Below, piece by piece: positions 41,219-50,246 of a DNA stretch of 64,000 bases (within the stretch, counting starts at the first letter, position 1; each line of letters starts with the position of its first letter). The stretch lies in the NCBI GenBank assembly GCA_900766135.1, contig CAAFUF010000039.1, forward strand, positions 1 through 64,000, given 5' to 3'. The stretch comes from Paenibacillaceae bacterium (GTDB taxonomy: Bacteria > Bacillota > Bacilli > Paenibacillales > Paenibacillaceae). The position numbers and the translations under genes were made by a program. A model generated the notes under the pieces. That model saw only the letters and a list, made by a program, of their open reading frames with translations, had not been told where the DNA came from and did no database searches.

Positions 41219-42217
41219 ATGGAAAATGCGGGATTACGGGAGCGGAAAATACCGCTGCAGCGCAGGTTGGGAAGGCACAAGGATGCTTGGATCGCCGCCG
41301 TTATCCTAGTACCGATGTTTTTGGTTTGGCTTGTGGTTTCGGGTTTTCCCACGATGTTCGGATTCGTGTTGGGTTTCTTCGAATGGGTGGGGCTGGCGGA
41401 TACGCCCAATTTCATCTGGTTCGATAATTTTATCAGCTTCTTTAAAAACCCGGTGTACACGGATGCGTTGTGGAGATCGATATGGCTGGGCGGACTGGTC
41501 ACGGTCATTACGCTTGGGGCAGGTTTTTTTGCAGCGCTGCTGATGAATATGCCGCTGTTCGGCAAAGGCTTTTACCGGTCGATTTGGTATATTCCCGCCA
41601 TCACGGCAACGGTCGCGACAACGCAGGTATTCAACATTTTTCTGGATTCAAACAATGGGGTCATTAACAATTTATTGAAAGCAATGGGCAAGGAACCCAT
41701 CGTATGGCAGTACTCCGTCGGATGGGGCATCTTCTGGATCGTGGTCTACTCCGTCTGGAAAGGCGTAGGCGGGGCGGCGTTAATTTGGCTGGCCGGTCTG
41801 CAATCGGTGGATTTATCCTTGTACGAGGCGGCGGAAATCGACGGTGCGGGGCGATGGAATAAGCTGCGGTACGTCACGCTGCCAGGATTGAAACCGATCG
41901 CAACGTATATCGTCATCACGAATCTGATCGCGGCGATCCAGATTTACGAGCAGGTGCTGTTTATCACTAACGGCGGCCCTTACGGGCAAACCGAGGTGCT
42001 GGTGTTCCGCATTTACCGGGACGGCTTCTGGGACTTCAACTTGGGTATGGCTGGCGCTTCTTCGCTAATTATGGCCTTGATCGTCATCGTCGTGACCGTG
42101 CTCTACTATAATTGGTCCACGAAATCCGACAGACGGACGACCATTCCGCTGAAGCCCGTCAAACCTGTGAGAAAGGAGGCGCCTCCGCATGCCCAGTCCA
42201 CTAAACGCCAAGGTTAG
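41219..42217 (+). CDS. sugar ABC transporter permease (MalF type)
   Basis: 332 residues with six to seven membrane segments. The permease signature EAAEIDGAGRWNKLRYVTLPGLKPI (EAA loop that contacts the ATPase) is complete. CUT1-type carbohydrate importer subunit. ATG 41219 lies 12 bases after AGGAGG. First gene of an operon with the partner permease, binding protein and three cytoplasmic carbohydrate-active proteins; overlaps the next gene by 29 bp. No ATPase gene is present, so a shared MsmX-type ATPase is expected. Confidence 0.93.
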   Translation: MENAGLRERKIPLQRRLGRHKDAWIAAVILVPMFLVWLVVSGFPTMFGFVLGFFEWVGLADTPNFIWFDNFISFFKNPVYTDALWRSIWLGGLVTVITLGAGFFAALLMNMPLFGKGFYRSIWYIPAITATVATTQVFNIFLDSNNGVINNLLKAMGKEPIVWQYSVGWGIFWIVVYSVWKGVGGAALIWLAGLQSVDLSLYEAAEIDGAGRWNKLRYVTLPGLKPIATYIVITNLIAAIQIYEQVLFITNGGPYGQTEVLVFRIYRDGFWDFNLGMAGASSLIMALIVIVVTVLYYNWSTKSDRRTTIPLKPVKPVRKEAPPHAQSTKRQG

Positions 42218-43112
42218 CAAGCAGTTTAAGCCCGTTCATTTGCTAGGGCATCTCGTGTTGCTTGGCGTTGGGATCATCTTGCTGTACCCGCTGATTTTCA
42301 TGGTGCTTGCCGGTTTTTTTACCAAGACGGAATTCTCCTCGACGGTGTTAGGCATTTTCCCGATTCCTAAAGCGCCAACGCTGGAGAACTTCAAGGCGCT
42401 GATCGCCGGGTCTACGGACACTGCAGTAGCCACCTATATGAAAAACTCGCTCATTCGTACGGCCTACAATACGTTTTGGGCGATTTTGACCTCGTTTTTG
42501 GCCGGATACGTATTCGCTCGGCTGCGGTTTAAGGGCCGGGACGCGCTCTTTTTGATCCTGCTTGCCACGCAGATGATTCCCGGCACGCTGGCTATCATTC
42601 CGACGTACCTTGAATTCGCCCGCTTTCCGTTCGCCGGGGGCAACGACGTATTCACCGGCGGAACCGGAATTCTGAACTCCTGGTGGGTTTACTTGATTGG
42701 CGGCCCCAGCATCAACATCATGGGAACTTTTCTCGTGAAGCAGTCGCTGGAGAAGGTGCCGCTGGAAATCGACGAAGCCGCCATCGTGGACGGGGCCGGG
42801 ACGGCTCGGCTGATCTTCCAAATCCTGTTCCCGTTGCAGCTGCCGATTATGGCGTTTATCGCAATCACGACGGCATTGGGAACGTGGAACGATTTTATTA
42901 CGCCGTTCTTCTATACGACCAGCGACAATTTGCAAACGCTTCCGGCGGCCATCACGCGGATTTCTTCCGTTGGGGCCAGCCCTGGCGCAGTGATCAATTA
43001 CCCGATGATCATAACGTTAAGCCTAGGAATTACGATTCCGGCACTGCTGATCTTTGCTTTCTTCCAGAAGTATATTGTGCAGGGATTAGCCAACACGGGC
43101 ATCAAAGGTTAG
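42189..43112 (+). CDS. sugar ABC transporter permease (MalG type)
   Basis: 307 residues with six membrane segments and the EAA loop EIDEAAIVDGAGTARLIFQILFPLQLPIM. It pairs with the upstream permease to form the membrane channel of a CUT1 importer. GAAAGGAGG precedes the ATG inside the end of the previous gene. The 170-bp gap to the binding-protein gene contains imperfect GC-rich inverted repeats, which often raise binding-protein expression by protecting mRNA. Confidence 0.93.
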   Translation: MPSPLNAKVSKQFKPVHLLGHLVLLGVGIILLYPLIFMVLAGFFTKTEFSSTVLGIFPIPKAPTLENFKALIAGSTDTAVATYMKNSLIRTAYNTFWAILTSFLAGYVFARLRFKGRDALFLILLATQMIPGTLAIIPTYLEFARFPFAGGNDVFTGGTGILNSWWVYLIGGPSINIMGTFLVKQSLEKVPLEIDEAAIVDGAGTARLIFQILFPLQLPIMAFIAITTALGTWNDFITPFFYTTSDNLQTLPAAITRISSVGASPGAVINYPMIITLSLGITIPALLIFAFFQKYIVQGLANTGIKG

Positions 43113-43282
43113 CGTTGGCTGGTGCGGGACTCATCTGGATCGAGTGCTAACGGACTCCCGCGATGCTAGCGGCAATTAGGTCATGACGGTCCGTTACGGA
43201 TCGGAAGGATAAACATCAGTGATGAAAACTTAACTTGATGAACACTCATAATGAAAAAAACGAATTTTGGAGGGGTTCAAGC

Positions 43283-44752
43283 ATGTTGTTGAAAAAAATG
43301 CACGTCATGTTTCTATCGCTGTTGATCATCGCCTTGTTAGCAGCTTGCGGTTCGGGGGGAGGCAATACGGGCGGTAACAAAGCCGCGAATGACCCGGGAA
43401 CCAACCAGAACCAGCCATCCGGCAATGACGGGAAGCCGTCGACGGAAAGTACGACCATTACGGTACTGAACGAAGGGGCCGTGGCGGTTGGCGTGGGGGT
43501 CCTTAGCGATCTGCTGGAGAAGAAGAAGCAACAAACGATCGCCGACGAGACGCTAAACCCGCGGATCACGGAGGAGGATTTCAATTATACGCCCGGTCAG
43601 CCGCTGAAGAAAGCCGGCGTATTCCCGTACTATTACCAATCGATCATGAACGAGAAATTGCAAAGCAAGAACATTACGGTCAAAACCGAGGACTGGGGCT
43701 GGGGCGAGCCGCTGATCCAGAAGCAAACGGCGGGATTCCTGGCCAAAAACGTCCCCGACATCATCGTCGGGGAAACGCAAATGCCCGGATTCGCCCAGCA
43801 GGGATTGCTTGAGCCGTTCCCGGACGACATGGCGCAGGAAATTCGCGACAATGTCGCGCCGGCCGCCTGGAAGCCGATGGAGTATGACGGCAAGATTTAC
43901 GGGTTTGCCTCGCAGCCTGGCGTCAGCAGCCTGTTCTGGAACAAGAAGCTGGTGAAGGAAGCGGGCCTTGACCCTGATAAAGCCCCGGCGACTTGGGACG
44001 AACTGCTGGCCAATGTGCAGAAGGTAACCGAAGCAGGCCAAGGGAAGTTCTATGGCGGCGGGGTATATGCCGGGCCCAATGCCGGCGGGTACTTGCGGTA
44101 TGGTACACTACTAGTAATCAATGGCGGAGGATTCGCGGATGATCAAGGCCAGCCTGTTTTCAACTCCGACGCCAACGTGGAGACGGTGAAGTTCCTCAAA
44201 GAGCTCAACGCGAATCATCCTGCGGGATTGATGGCGAACACGAATGAAGGCACGTATTTCGACGCGTTCAAAAAAGGACAAATCGCTTATCTGATCGACG
44301 GACCGTGGCGGGCGATCGAAAGCTCGCAAATCGGGATCGAATACGGAATGTCGCAAATTCCGCTGTCCCCGGACGGCAAAGCCGGCAACATCACGATCGG
44401 CGCAGCGTTCCATGCGGTGCCGAAGGATGCGAAAAACAAGGAAGCCGCTTTCGAGTACATCCGCACGATGTACAGCGAAGAAATCCAGCAGCTGATCGCC
44501 GATACGGGCGTCCGCTCGCCGGTGTTGAAGTCGGTCGCCGAGACCGATGCTTACAAAACCGCGTACCCGGAAATGTATCAGCATTATCTGGCTATGGCCG
44601 GCAACGTGCAGGGGCTGCCGACGTTTGCCAAGGAAGATTCGAAAATCTGGCAAATCTTTGGCGAAGCCGTTACCAAAGCGTTGATGACCAATGGGGACAT
44701 CAAGGGCATTTTGGACGACGCGCAGAAGAGAGCGGAGGCCATTACGAAGTAA
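43283..44752 (+). CDS. sugar ABC transporter substrate-binding lipoprotein
   Basis: 489 residues from ATG 43283 after GGAGGGG; lipobox LLAAC with Cys22. A low-complexity Gly/Asn-rich linker (24-60) precedes the type-2 binding domain (family 1), including PDIIVGETQMPGFAQQGLLEPFPDD, KIYGFASQPGVSSLFWNKKLVKEAGLDPDKAPATWDELL and KGQIAYLIDGPWRA. It captures an oligosaccharide outside the membrane. Given the GH38 enzyme next in the operon, the ligand is probably an alpha-mannoside. Confidence 0.92.
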   Translation: MLLKKMHVMFLSLLIIALLAACGSGGGNTGGNKAANDPGTNQNQPSGNDGKPSTESTTITVLNEGAVAVGVGVLSDLLEKKKQQTIADETLNPRITEEDFNYTPGQPLKKAGVFPYYYQSIMNEKLQSKNITVKTEDWGWGEPLIQKQTAGFLAKNVPDIIVGETQMPGFAQQGLLEPFPDDMAQEIRDNVAPAAWKPMEYDGKIYGFASQPGVSSLFWNKKLVKEAGLDPDKAPATWDELLANVQKVTEAGQGKFYGGGVYAGPNAGGYLRYGTLLVINGGGFADDQGQPVFNSDANVETVKFLKELNANHPAGLMANTNEGTYFDAFKKGQIAYLIDGPWRAIESSQIGIEYGMSQIPLSPDGKAGNITIGAAFHAVPKDAKNKEAAFEYIRTMYSEEIQQLIADTGVRSPVLKSVAETDAYKTAYPEMYQHYLAMAGNVQGLPTFAKEDSKIWQIFGEAVTKALMTNGDIKGILDDAQKRAEAITK

Positions 44753-44776
44753 ACTATATTGAAAGAGTGATGCAGC

Positions 44777-47700
44777 ATGCCTTATGAAACGAATCACATC
44801 ATGACCCAAAAGGCGAAGCAAAGGCTTGCCAAATTGCAGGAGTACATTTACCGCCCGATCACTGGGCTTGAGGTTGAAGCTTGGGTGACGAAGGAGCCGG
44901 TCCCTTATGCCGAGCGGAAGAGCGGCCGGCACGTCCGGCTTCGGCCCGGGGATAAATGGGGAGAACTGTGGGATTGCGCCTGGTTTCATTTTCAAGGAAC
45001 CGTACCGGAAACGGCTGCCGGCCAGAAAATCGTTCTTCTGATCGATATTAACGGAGAACTGTGCCTGGTGGACGAAGCGGGATCCCCGCGTCAAGGCTTA
45101 ACGAATGTGAGCTCCGAGTTCGATTACAGCCTGGGTCGGCCCGGTAAGCGGGTGGTGGACGTCAGCGCCGCCGCCCGGGGCGGGGAAGTCATCGATCTCT
45201 GGGGAGACGGCGGATGCAACGACTTGTTCGGCCACTACCGCAGCGGGACGCTGAAGGAAGCGGAAATTGCCGTTTGCCGCGAGGAAGCCCGGCAATTGGC
45301 CTACGACCTGGAGGTGTTGATCGAGCTGGCCGAGCAGCTGCCGGATACGAGCGCCAGAAAAGCTCAGGTCCTGCAGTCCGTCTATGAAGCGGCTCATCTG
45401 CTGGCGGAGGTCAATGAGGATTCGGTGCGTTTGGCGAAAGCGCGGGTGGCCTGCGAACTGGCGAAAAAAGGCGGCGATCCTGTCCTAACGGTCAGCGCCA
45501 TCGGGCATGCACACATCGATTTGGCCTGGCTGTGGCCGATCCGCGAGACCATCCGCAAAGGAGCCCGTACCTTCTCGACGGCGCTGCGGAACATGGAGAA
45601 GTATCCGAATTACGTGTTCGGCGCAAGCCAGCCGCAGCTGTATCAATGGATGAAGGAGTATTATCCGCAGCTTTATGCCGAAGTGAAGGAACGCATTCGC
45701 GAAGGCCGCTGGGAAGCGCAAGGCGCGATGTGGGTCGAACCGGATACGAACATCTCCGGCGGCGAGGCATTGGTGCGGCAGATCCTGTATGGCAAGCGGT
45801 TTTTTCGGGAGGAGTTCGGCAAGGACATGAAGGTGTTATGGCTGCCGGATGTCTTCGGCTATTCGGGCAGCCTGCCGCAGTTGCTCAAGAAGGCCGGCGT
45901 CGATTATATGATGACACAGAAGCTCTCATGGAGCACCTACAACACGCATCCGCACCACAGCTTCCTCTGGGAAGGCATCGACGGGACGAAGGTGCTGACG
46001 CATTTGCCGCCGGAGGATACCTATAACAGCCCGGCGGCCCCGCGGTCGCTGGCCAAAATCGAGCAGGCCTACCTCGACCGCAACGTTTCGGAGCATGCGC
46101 TGATGCTGTTCGGGATCGGCGACGGCGGCGGCGGGCCCGGGGAAGAACACCTGGAGCGGCTGGAACGGGAACACAACCTGCTGGGATTGCCGCCGGTCGT
46201 CCAGGAGCCGTCGCTCACCTTTTTCGAGCGGTTGGAGCAGGAGGCTTCCCGTTTCCAAACGTACCGCGGTGAGCTGTATCTTGAGAAGCATCAAGGGACG
46301 TTGACCACGCAGGCGCGTAACAAATGGTATAACCGCAAGCTGGAAAAAGCGCTGCGTGAGCTGGAATTCGCCGCTTCGCTACAGCTCGCGCTCGGCGATA
46401 ACGCCTCGGGGTACCCGGCCGCCCGGCTGGAGGAGATCTGGAAGGAAGCGCTGCTGTACCAATTCCATGATATTTTGCCGGGTTCGTCGATCACGCGCGT
46501 GTACGACGAGTCGCTGGAGCGCTACGCCAAGCTGCTTGGCGAAGTCCGGGCGATGACCGCGGAAGCTTACGGGCGCGCGGCCGGCCGATCCGGTGTAGCA
46601 ACCGGCGAGACCGTCCTGTTTAATTCCTTGCCGTGGGAGCGGCGGGAATGGGTGGAGATGAGCGGCAGCTGGCAGTATGTGCAAGTGCCGGCGATGGGCT
46701 GGCGCGAGTTGAAGCAGGCTGAGGTGGTAACGCTGGTGCCGGAAGAAGCGCTGATCGCCGAGGAGCTCCGGCTGGAGAACGAACATCTTGAGGTTCGATT
46801 CGCCGAGAACGGCAGCATCGTGTCGTTATACGACAAAACCGCAGGACGGGAAGTGGTTCAACCGGGCGCGGAGGCTAACGTATTTACGGTCTACCATGAT
46901 GATGGCGATGCCTGGGACTTCCCGCGCGACTATCGCGACACGATCGCCGGGACGATGACGCTGGAAAGCCGGCGCGCTTATGTCTCGGGGCCGCAGGCGA
47001 TTATCGAGCAGGTTTACCGTTATGGAGCATCGACGTTAAAACAAACGATCAAGTTGCTGCAAGGCGATGGCCTGCTGCGGTTCGACACGGAAGCGGATTG
47101 GCGGGAGGCGGGGAAAATGCTGCGGGTCGCTTTTCCGGTGGCCGTGGTGAGCGATCAGGTGAACTGTGAAATCCAGTTCGGGGTATTAAAGCGGCCGACG
47201 ACCCGGAACAACGCGATCGAGTTTGCCCGGGACGAAATCTGCGCCCACCATTACCTCGACCTGTCGCAGCCGGATTACGGGGTAGCGCTGCTGAACGACA
47301 GCAAATACGGGCACCGTGCGGAAGGCGGCGTGTTAGACCTGAACCTGCTGCGCAGCCCGGGGTATCCGGATCCGCAGGCCGATCGGGCGGAGCACCGCTT
47401 CACCTACGCCTTGTATCCGCATGCGGGCGATTTCATCCAGGCCGGCGTGTACCGCAAAGGATATGAGCTGAATATTCCGCTCGCTTCGGCTGAGGCGATC
47501 CCTGTACCGGCCCAAGGCGGCGGGAAGGCGGACGGTAGCAGCTTGCGCTCGAAGCCACTCCTGTCGATCGACCATCCGAACGTCATGGTGGAGGCCGTCA
47601 AAAAAGCCGAGGACAGCGATCATCTGATCGTCCGGCTATACGAGACGGCCGGAGCCGGGGCGGATAGCGAGCTGAGCTTCGGGCCAGCTTGCCGGACCAT

Positions 47701-47818
47701 CGAAGAGGCGAACTTGCTGGAGGAACCAACCGCGCTGCTGGCAGAAGATACGGATCGGATTCGCTTGCGTTTTACACCGTTCGAGATCAAAACGATACGC
47801 GTTCAGTTGGCTTTATGA
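44777..47818 (+). CDS. GH38 alpha-mannosidase
   Basis: 1013 residues, full GH38 length. The zinc-binding HAHIDLAWLWPIRET is near residue 243, the nucleophile Asp in WLPDVFGYSGSLPQ near 357, and a further zinc His-Asp in LYQFHDILPGSS near 563. The C-terminal beta domains are complete. A retaining enzyme that removes alpha-linked mannose; no signal peptide, so it works on imported oligosaccharides. It follows the binding-protein gene by 24 bp. This enzyme is the main evidence for the substrate of the whole locus. Confidence 0.95.
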   Translation: MPYETNHIMTQKAKQRLAKLQEYIYRPITGLEVEAWVTKEPVPYAERKSGRHVRLRPGDKWGELWDCAWFHFQGTVPETAAGQKIVLLIDINGELCLVDEAGSPRQGLTNVSSEFDYSLGRPGKRVVDVSAAARGGEVIDLWGDGGCNDLFGHYRSGTLKEAEIAVCREEARQLAYDLEVLIELAEQLPDTSARKAQVLQSVYEAAHLLAEVNEDSVRLAKARVACELAKKGGDPVLTVSAIGHAHIDLAWLWPIRETIRKGARTFSTALRNMEKYPNYVFGASQPQLYQWMKEYYPQLYAEVKERIREGRWEAQGAMWVEPDTNISGGEALVRQILYGKRFFREEFGKDMKVLWLPDVFGYSGSLPQLLKKAGVDYMMTQKLSWSTYNTHPHHSFLWEGIDGTKVLTHLPPEDTYNSPAAPRSLAKIEQAYLDRNVSEHALMLFGIGDGGGGPGEEHLERLEREHNLLGLPPVVQEPSLTFFERLEQEASRFQTYRGELYLEKHQGTLTTQARNKWYNRKLEKALRELEFAASLQLALGDNASGYPAARLEEIWKEALLYQFHDILPGSSITRVYDESLERYAKLLGEVRAMTAEAYGRAAGRSGVATGETVLFNSLPWERREWVEMSGSWQYVQVPAMGWRELKQAEVVTLVPEEALIAEELRLENEHLEVRFAENGSIVSLYDKTAGREVVQPGAEANVFTVYHDDGDAWDFPRDYRDTIAGTMTLESRRAYVSGPQAIIEQVYRYGASTLKQTIKLLQGDGLLRFDTEADWREAGKMLRVAFPVAVVSDQVNCEIQFGVLKRPTTRNNAIEFARDEICAHHYLDLSQPDYGVALLNDSKYGHRAEGGVLDLNLLRSPGYPDPQADRAEHRFTYALYPHAGDFIQAGVYRKGYELNIPLASAEAIPVPAQGGGKADGSSLRSKPLLSIDHPNVMVEAVKKAEDSDHLIVRLYETAGAGADSELSFGPACRTIEEANLLEEPTALLAEDTDRIRLRFTPFEIKTIRVQLAL

Positions 47819-47873
47819 AGCATAGAAGATAGGCGTCGAAAGAACTTTTAGGTGACAAGGGAGGGGCTTTAGC

Positions 47874-50192
47874 GTGACGGGAAGAGCGCGGTCGGACGAA
47901 CGAACCGGATTTCAGGAAGGCAGCGGTTTTGGCGCTTCCTACGATGTGCAGACGGATTTTGTGATGGTGTACGGCATCGGCGAATCGATGCCCCGGCGCA
48001 TCCGCGAGTGGGCGGAGCGGGGCTACCGCGTACATCTGATGACCGGGGTGTCCTGGGGCGGTTACCAGGATTATCTGAACGGACATACGGACGGCCGCTC
48101 CCATTGGGACGAAGCCCAGAAGTATCAGGACGGCGAGACGATCATCCACGGGACCTCGGAGGATATTCCTTATATGGTGCCAACCATCAGCTATGCCGAC
48201 TTTCTGGTGGAACGGATTCGTCCGGCTGTCGATGCCGGCGTGGAGGCCATCCATCTGGAGGAACCGGAATTTTGGGTGGAGGGCGGCTACTCCGAAGCGT
48301 TCCGGCGCGAATGGCAAAATTTCTACAACGAGCCATGGCAGCCGCCCCATGCTTCGGAGGACGCGCAATACCGCGCCTCCAAGCTGAAGGCTTATCTGTA
48401 CACGCGTTGCCTGGACCGCATCTGCTCGGCGCTTAAGGAATATTCGCTGGTCCGGTACAACCGGCCACTGCGTTTTTTCGTGCCGACGCACAGCTTGATC
48501 AACTATACCCAGTGGCGGATCGTCAGTCCGGAGTCCCGGCTGCTCGACGTGCCGACGGTCGACGGCTACATCGCCCAAATTTGGACGGGAACGTCGCGGA
48601 CGGCCAACGTATACGAAGGCAAACGCGCGGAGCGGACGTTCGAGACGGCGTTCCTGGAATACGGGATCATGCAGGAATTGGTGCGCGGAACGCAACGCCG
48701 CATGTGGTTCCTGCACGATCCGATCGAAGACGATCCAAAGCGGACCTGGGCCGATTACCGCGAGAATTACGTCAAGACGCTGATCGCCTCGCTGCTGCAC
48801 CCGGCGGTTTCCCGCTATGAGGTGGCCCCATGGCCCCGGCGGATCTTCGAGGGACGGTATCCGTCCGAGGATGGCAGCGGCAAAGAGGGGATTCCGGCCG
48901 ATTACGGGACGATGCTGCTGAGCGTGATGCACACGCTGGGGAACATGGAGCAGGAGGAGGTCCGGATGTACGGCAACGCCGCCGTCACCGGCGTGCTTCT
49001 GGCCGACTCGGCCATGTTCCAGCGGAAACGGATCGGGACGGAAACGGCCGGTTTCCTGATGAAATACGACGGAACGAACGAGGTGGAGCTGACGGACGAA
49101 GCGGCGGTGGACCTGCTTGATTTCTCGGCCTTTTACGGGCTGACGCTGCCGCTCGTCAAACACGGGCTGCCGGTTCGGCCGGTGCAGCTCGATAACCTTC
49201 GGCGGTTTCCCGGATATTTGGACGATTACCGCGTGCTGGTCTTAAGTTATGAATTCATGAAGCCGGAATCGCCGGATTTGCATGGTGTTTTGGCCCAATG
49301 GGTGCGGGAAGGCGGGGCGCTCATTTACGTCGGGGACGACAGCGATCCGTATCATGGAGTCCGGGAGTGGTGGAATCAGGGGCGGCGGCGGTATGTTTCG
49401 CCGCGGGCCCATCTGTTCGAATGTCTCGGATTGCCCTATGGGGCCGAGGCAGGGAAGGTTGAGACAGAGGGCATCACCCGGGTAGGGGCTGGCTTGGTTA
49501 GCTATTTGCCGATGCGGCCGGACCGGATCGCGAAGAGCGCGGAAGCGGCAGAACGGTTCCGCGCTGCGGTACGGGAAGCGATGGTGATGTTGGGAAGCAT
49601 GGAGAGCTCGGCGGAAGCGGGCCGCTCCACGCCGCAGTCAGCCCCTGACGGCCTCTCGGGAGAGCCGGCTCCGGCGGCGGACGCGCTCCGCTGGGAACCG
49701 CGGAACCATTTCCACCTTCGCCGCGGTCCGTACGTAATCGCCTCCGTCATGACCGAGTCGGTCAGCGAAACGCCGCTCGAGCTGGAAGGCTTGTTCGTCG
49801 ACCTGCTTGAGGCCGGTCTGCCCGTGAGAGAACGGGTCACGGTGCAACCGGGGCGCCAAGCCTTGCTTTATGATTTGGCGTACGCCGGGCCGGGCAGTCT
49901 TAAGAACGGCTCCGGCGTGATCGCCGCCGCCTCCCGAATCGAAGATTTCCGCGAGGATGAACGCGGCATTTCGTTTACGGCCAAGGGGCCTCGCCCGCTG
50001 CAGGCCGTGGCACGGCTTTGCTGCGAGGCAAGACCTGCGGCGGTGACGGCCGTGGTCGACCCTGGTGAGGGGGGCGGCCTCACTCCTCCTAGTGCTGCGC
50101 CGCTCTCCTTCGAATGGGATGCGAAGTCGCGTACCCTTCTGCTTCATTACGAGCATGGAGACGGAGGAACCCGCATCACGGTGACGAAGTAG
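47874..50192 (+). CDS. putative glycoside hydrolase, GH42-like layout, family unassigned
   Basis: 772 residues, GTG start after GGGAGGGG. The N-terminal part reads as a (beta/alpha)8 barrel: VMVYGIGESMP, VHLMTGVSWGGY, then AGVEAIHLEEPEFWVEGGY (residues 121-139), where two or three acidic residues could be catalytic. A flavodoxin-like segment near 445-485 (YRVLVLSYEFMKPESPDLHGVLAQWVREGGALIYVGDD) resembles the trimerisation domain of GH42 beta-galactosidases, followed by a C-terminal beta domain and a low-complexity stretch near 575-605. No signal peptide. I do not recognise a named family. Its place between GH38 and the DUF4965 gene suggests trimming of the same glycan. Confidence 0.75.
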   Translation: MTGRARSDERTGFQEGSGFGASYDVQTDFVMVYGIGESMPRRIREWAERGYRVHLMTGVSWGGYQDYLNGHTDGRSHWDEAQKYQDGETIIHGTSEDIPYMVPTISYADFLVERIRPAVDAGVEAIHLEEPEFWVEGGYSEAFRREWQNFYNEPWQPPHASEDAQYRASKLKAYLYTRCLDRICSALKEYSLVRYNRPLRFFVPTHSLINYTQWRIVSPESRLLDVPTVDGYIAQIWTGTSRTANVYEGKRAERTFETAFLEYGIMQELVRGTQRRMWFLHDPIEDDPKRTWADYRENYVKTLIASLLHPAVSRYEVAPWPRRIFEGRYPSEDGSGKEGIPADYGTMLLSVMHTLGNMEQEEVRMYGNAAVTGVLLADSAMFQRKRIGTETAGFLMKYDGTNEVELTDEAAVDLLDFSAFYGLTLPLVKHGLPVRPVQLDNLRRFPGYLDDYRVLVLSYEFMKPESPDLHGVLAQWVREGGALIYVGDDSDPYHGVREWWNQGRRRYVSPRAHLFECLGLPYGAEAGKVETEGITRVGAGLVSYLPMRPDRIAKSAEAAERFRAAVREAMVMLGSMESSAEAGRSTPQSAPDGLSGEPAPAADALRWEPRNHFHLRRGPYVIASVMTESVSETPLELEGLFVDLLEAGLPVRERVTVQPGRQALLYDLAYAGPGSLKNGSGVIAAASRIEDFREDERGISFTAKGPRPLQAVARLCCEARPAAVTAVVDPGEGGGLTPPSAAPLSFEWDAKSRTLLLHYEHGDGGTRITVTK

Positions 50193-50246
50193 CAAACGAA
50201 GGAATAATGACAGGATCACGATATCCGCATGGGAGGCAGATAACCG

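Noticed and set aside
43113..43282. Separate promoter or terminator between the permease and binding-protein genes
   Set aside because: Only an imperfect GC-rich inverted repeat is visible; no convincing -35/-10 pair or T-tract.
44111..45094. 327-codon minus-strand frame opposite the binding-protein and GH38 genes
   Set aside because: Spans two well-supported genes on the other strand and reads as low-complexity shadow.
47787..49163. 458-codon minus-strand open frame opposite the GH42-like gene
   Set aside because: Composition is rich in Arg, His and Pro, as expected from the antisense of a GC-rich gene, and the + strand gene has far better coding evidence.
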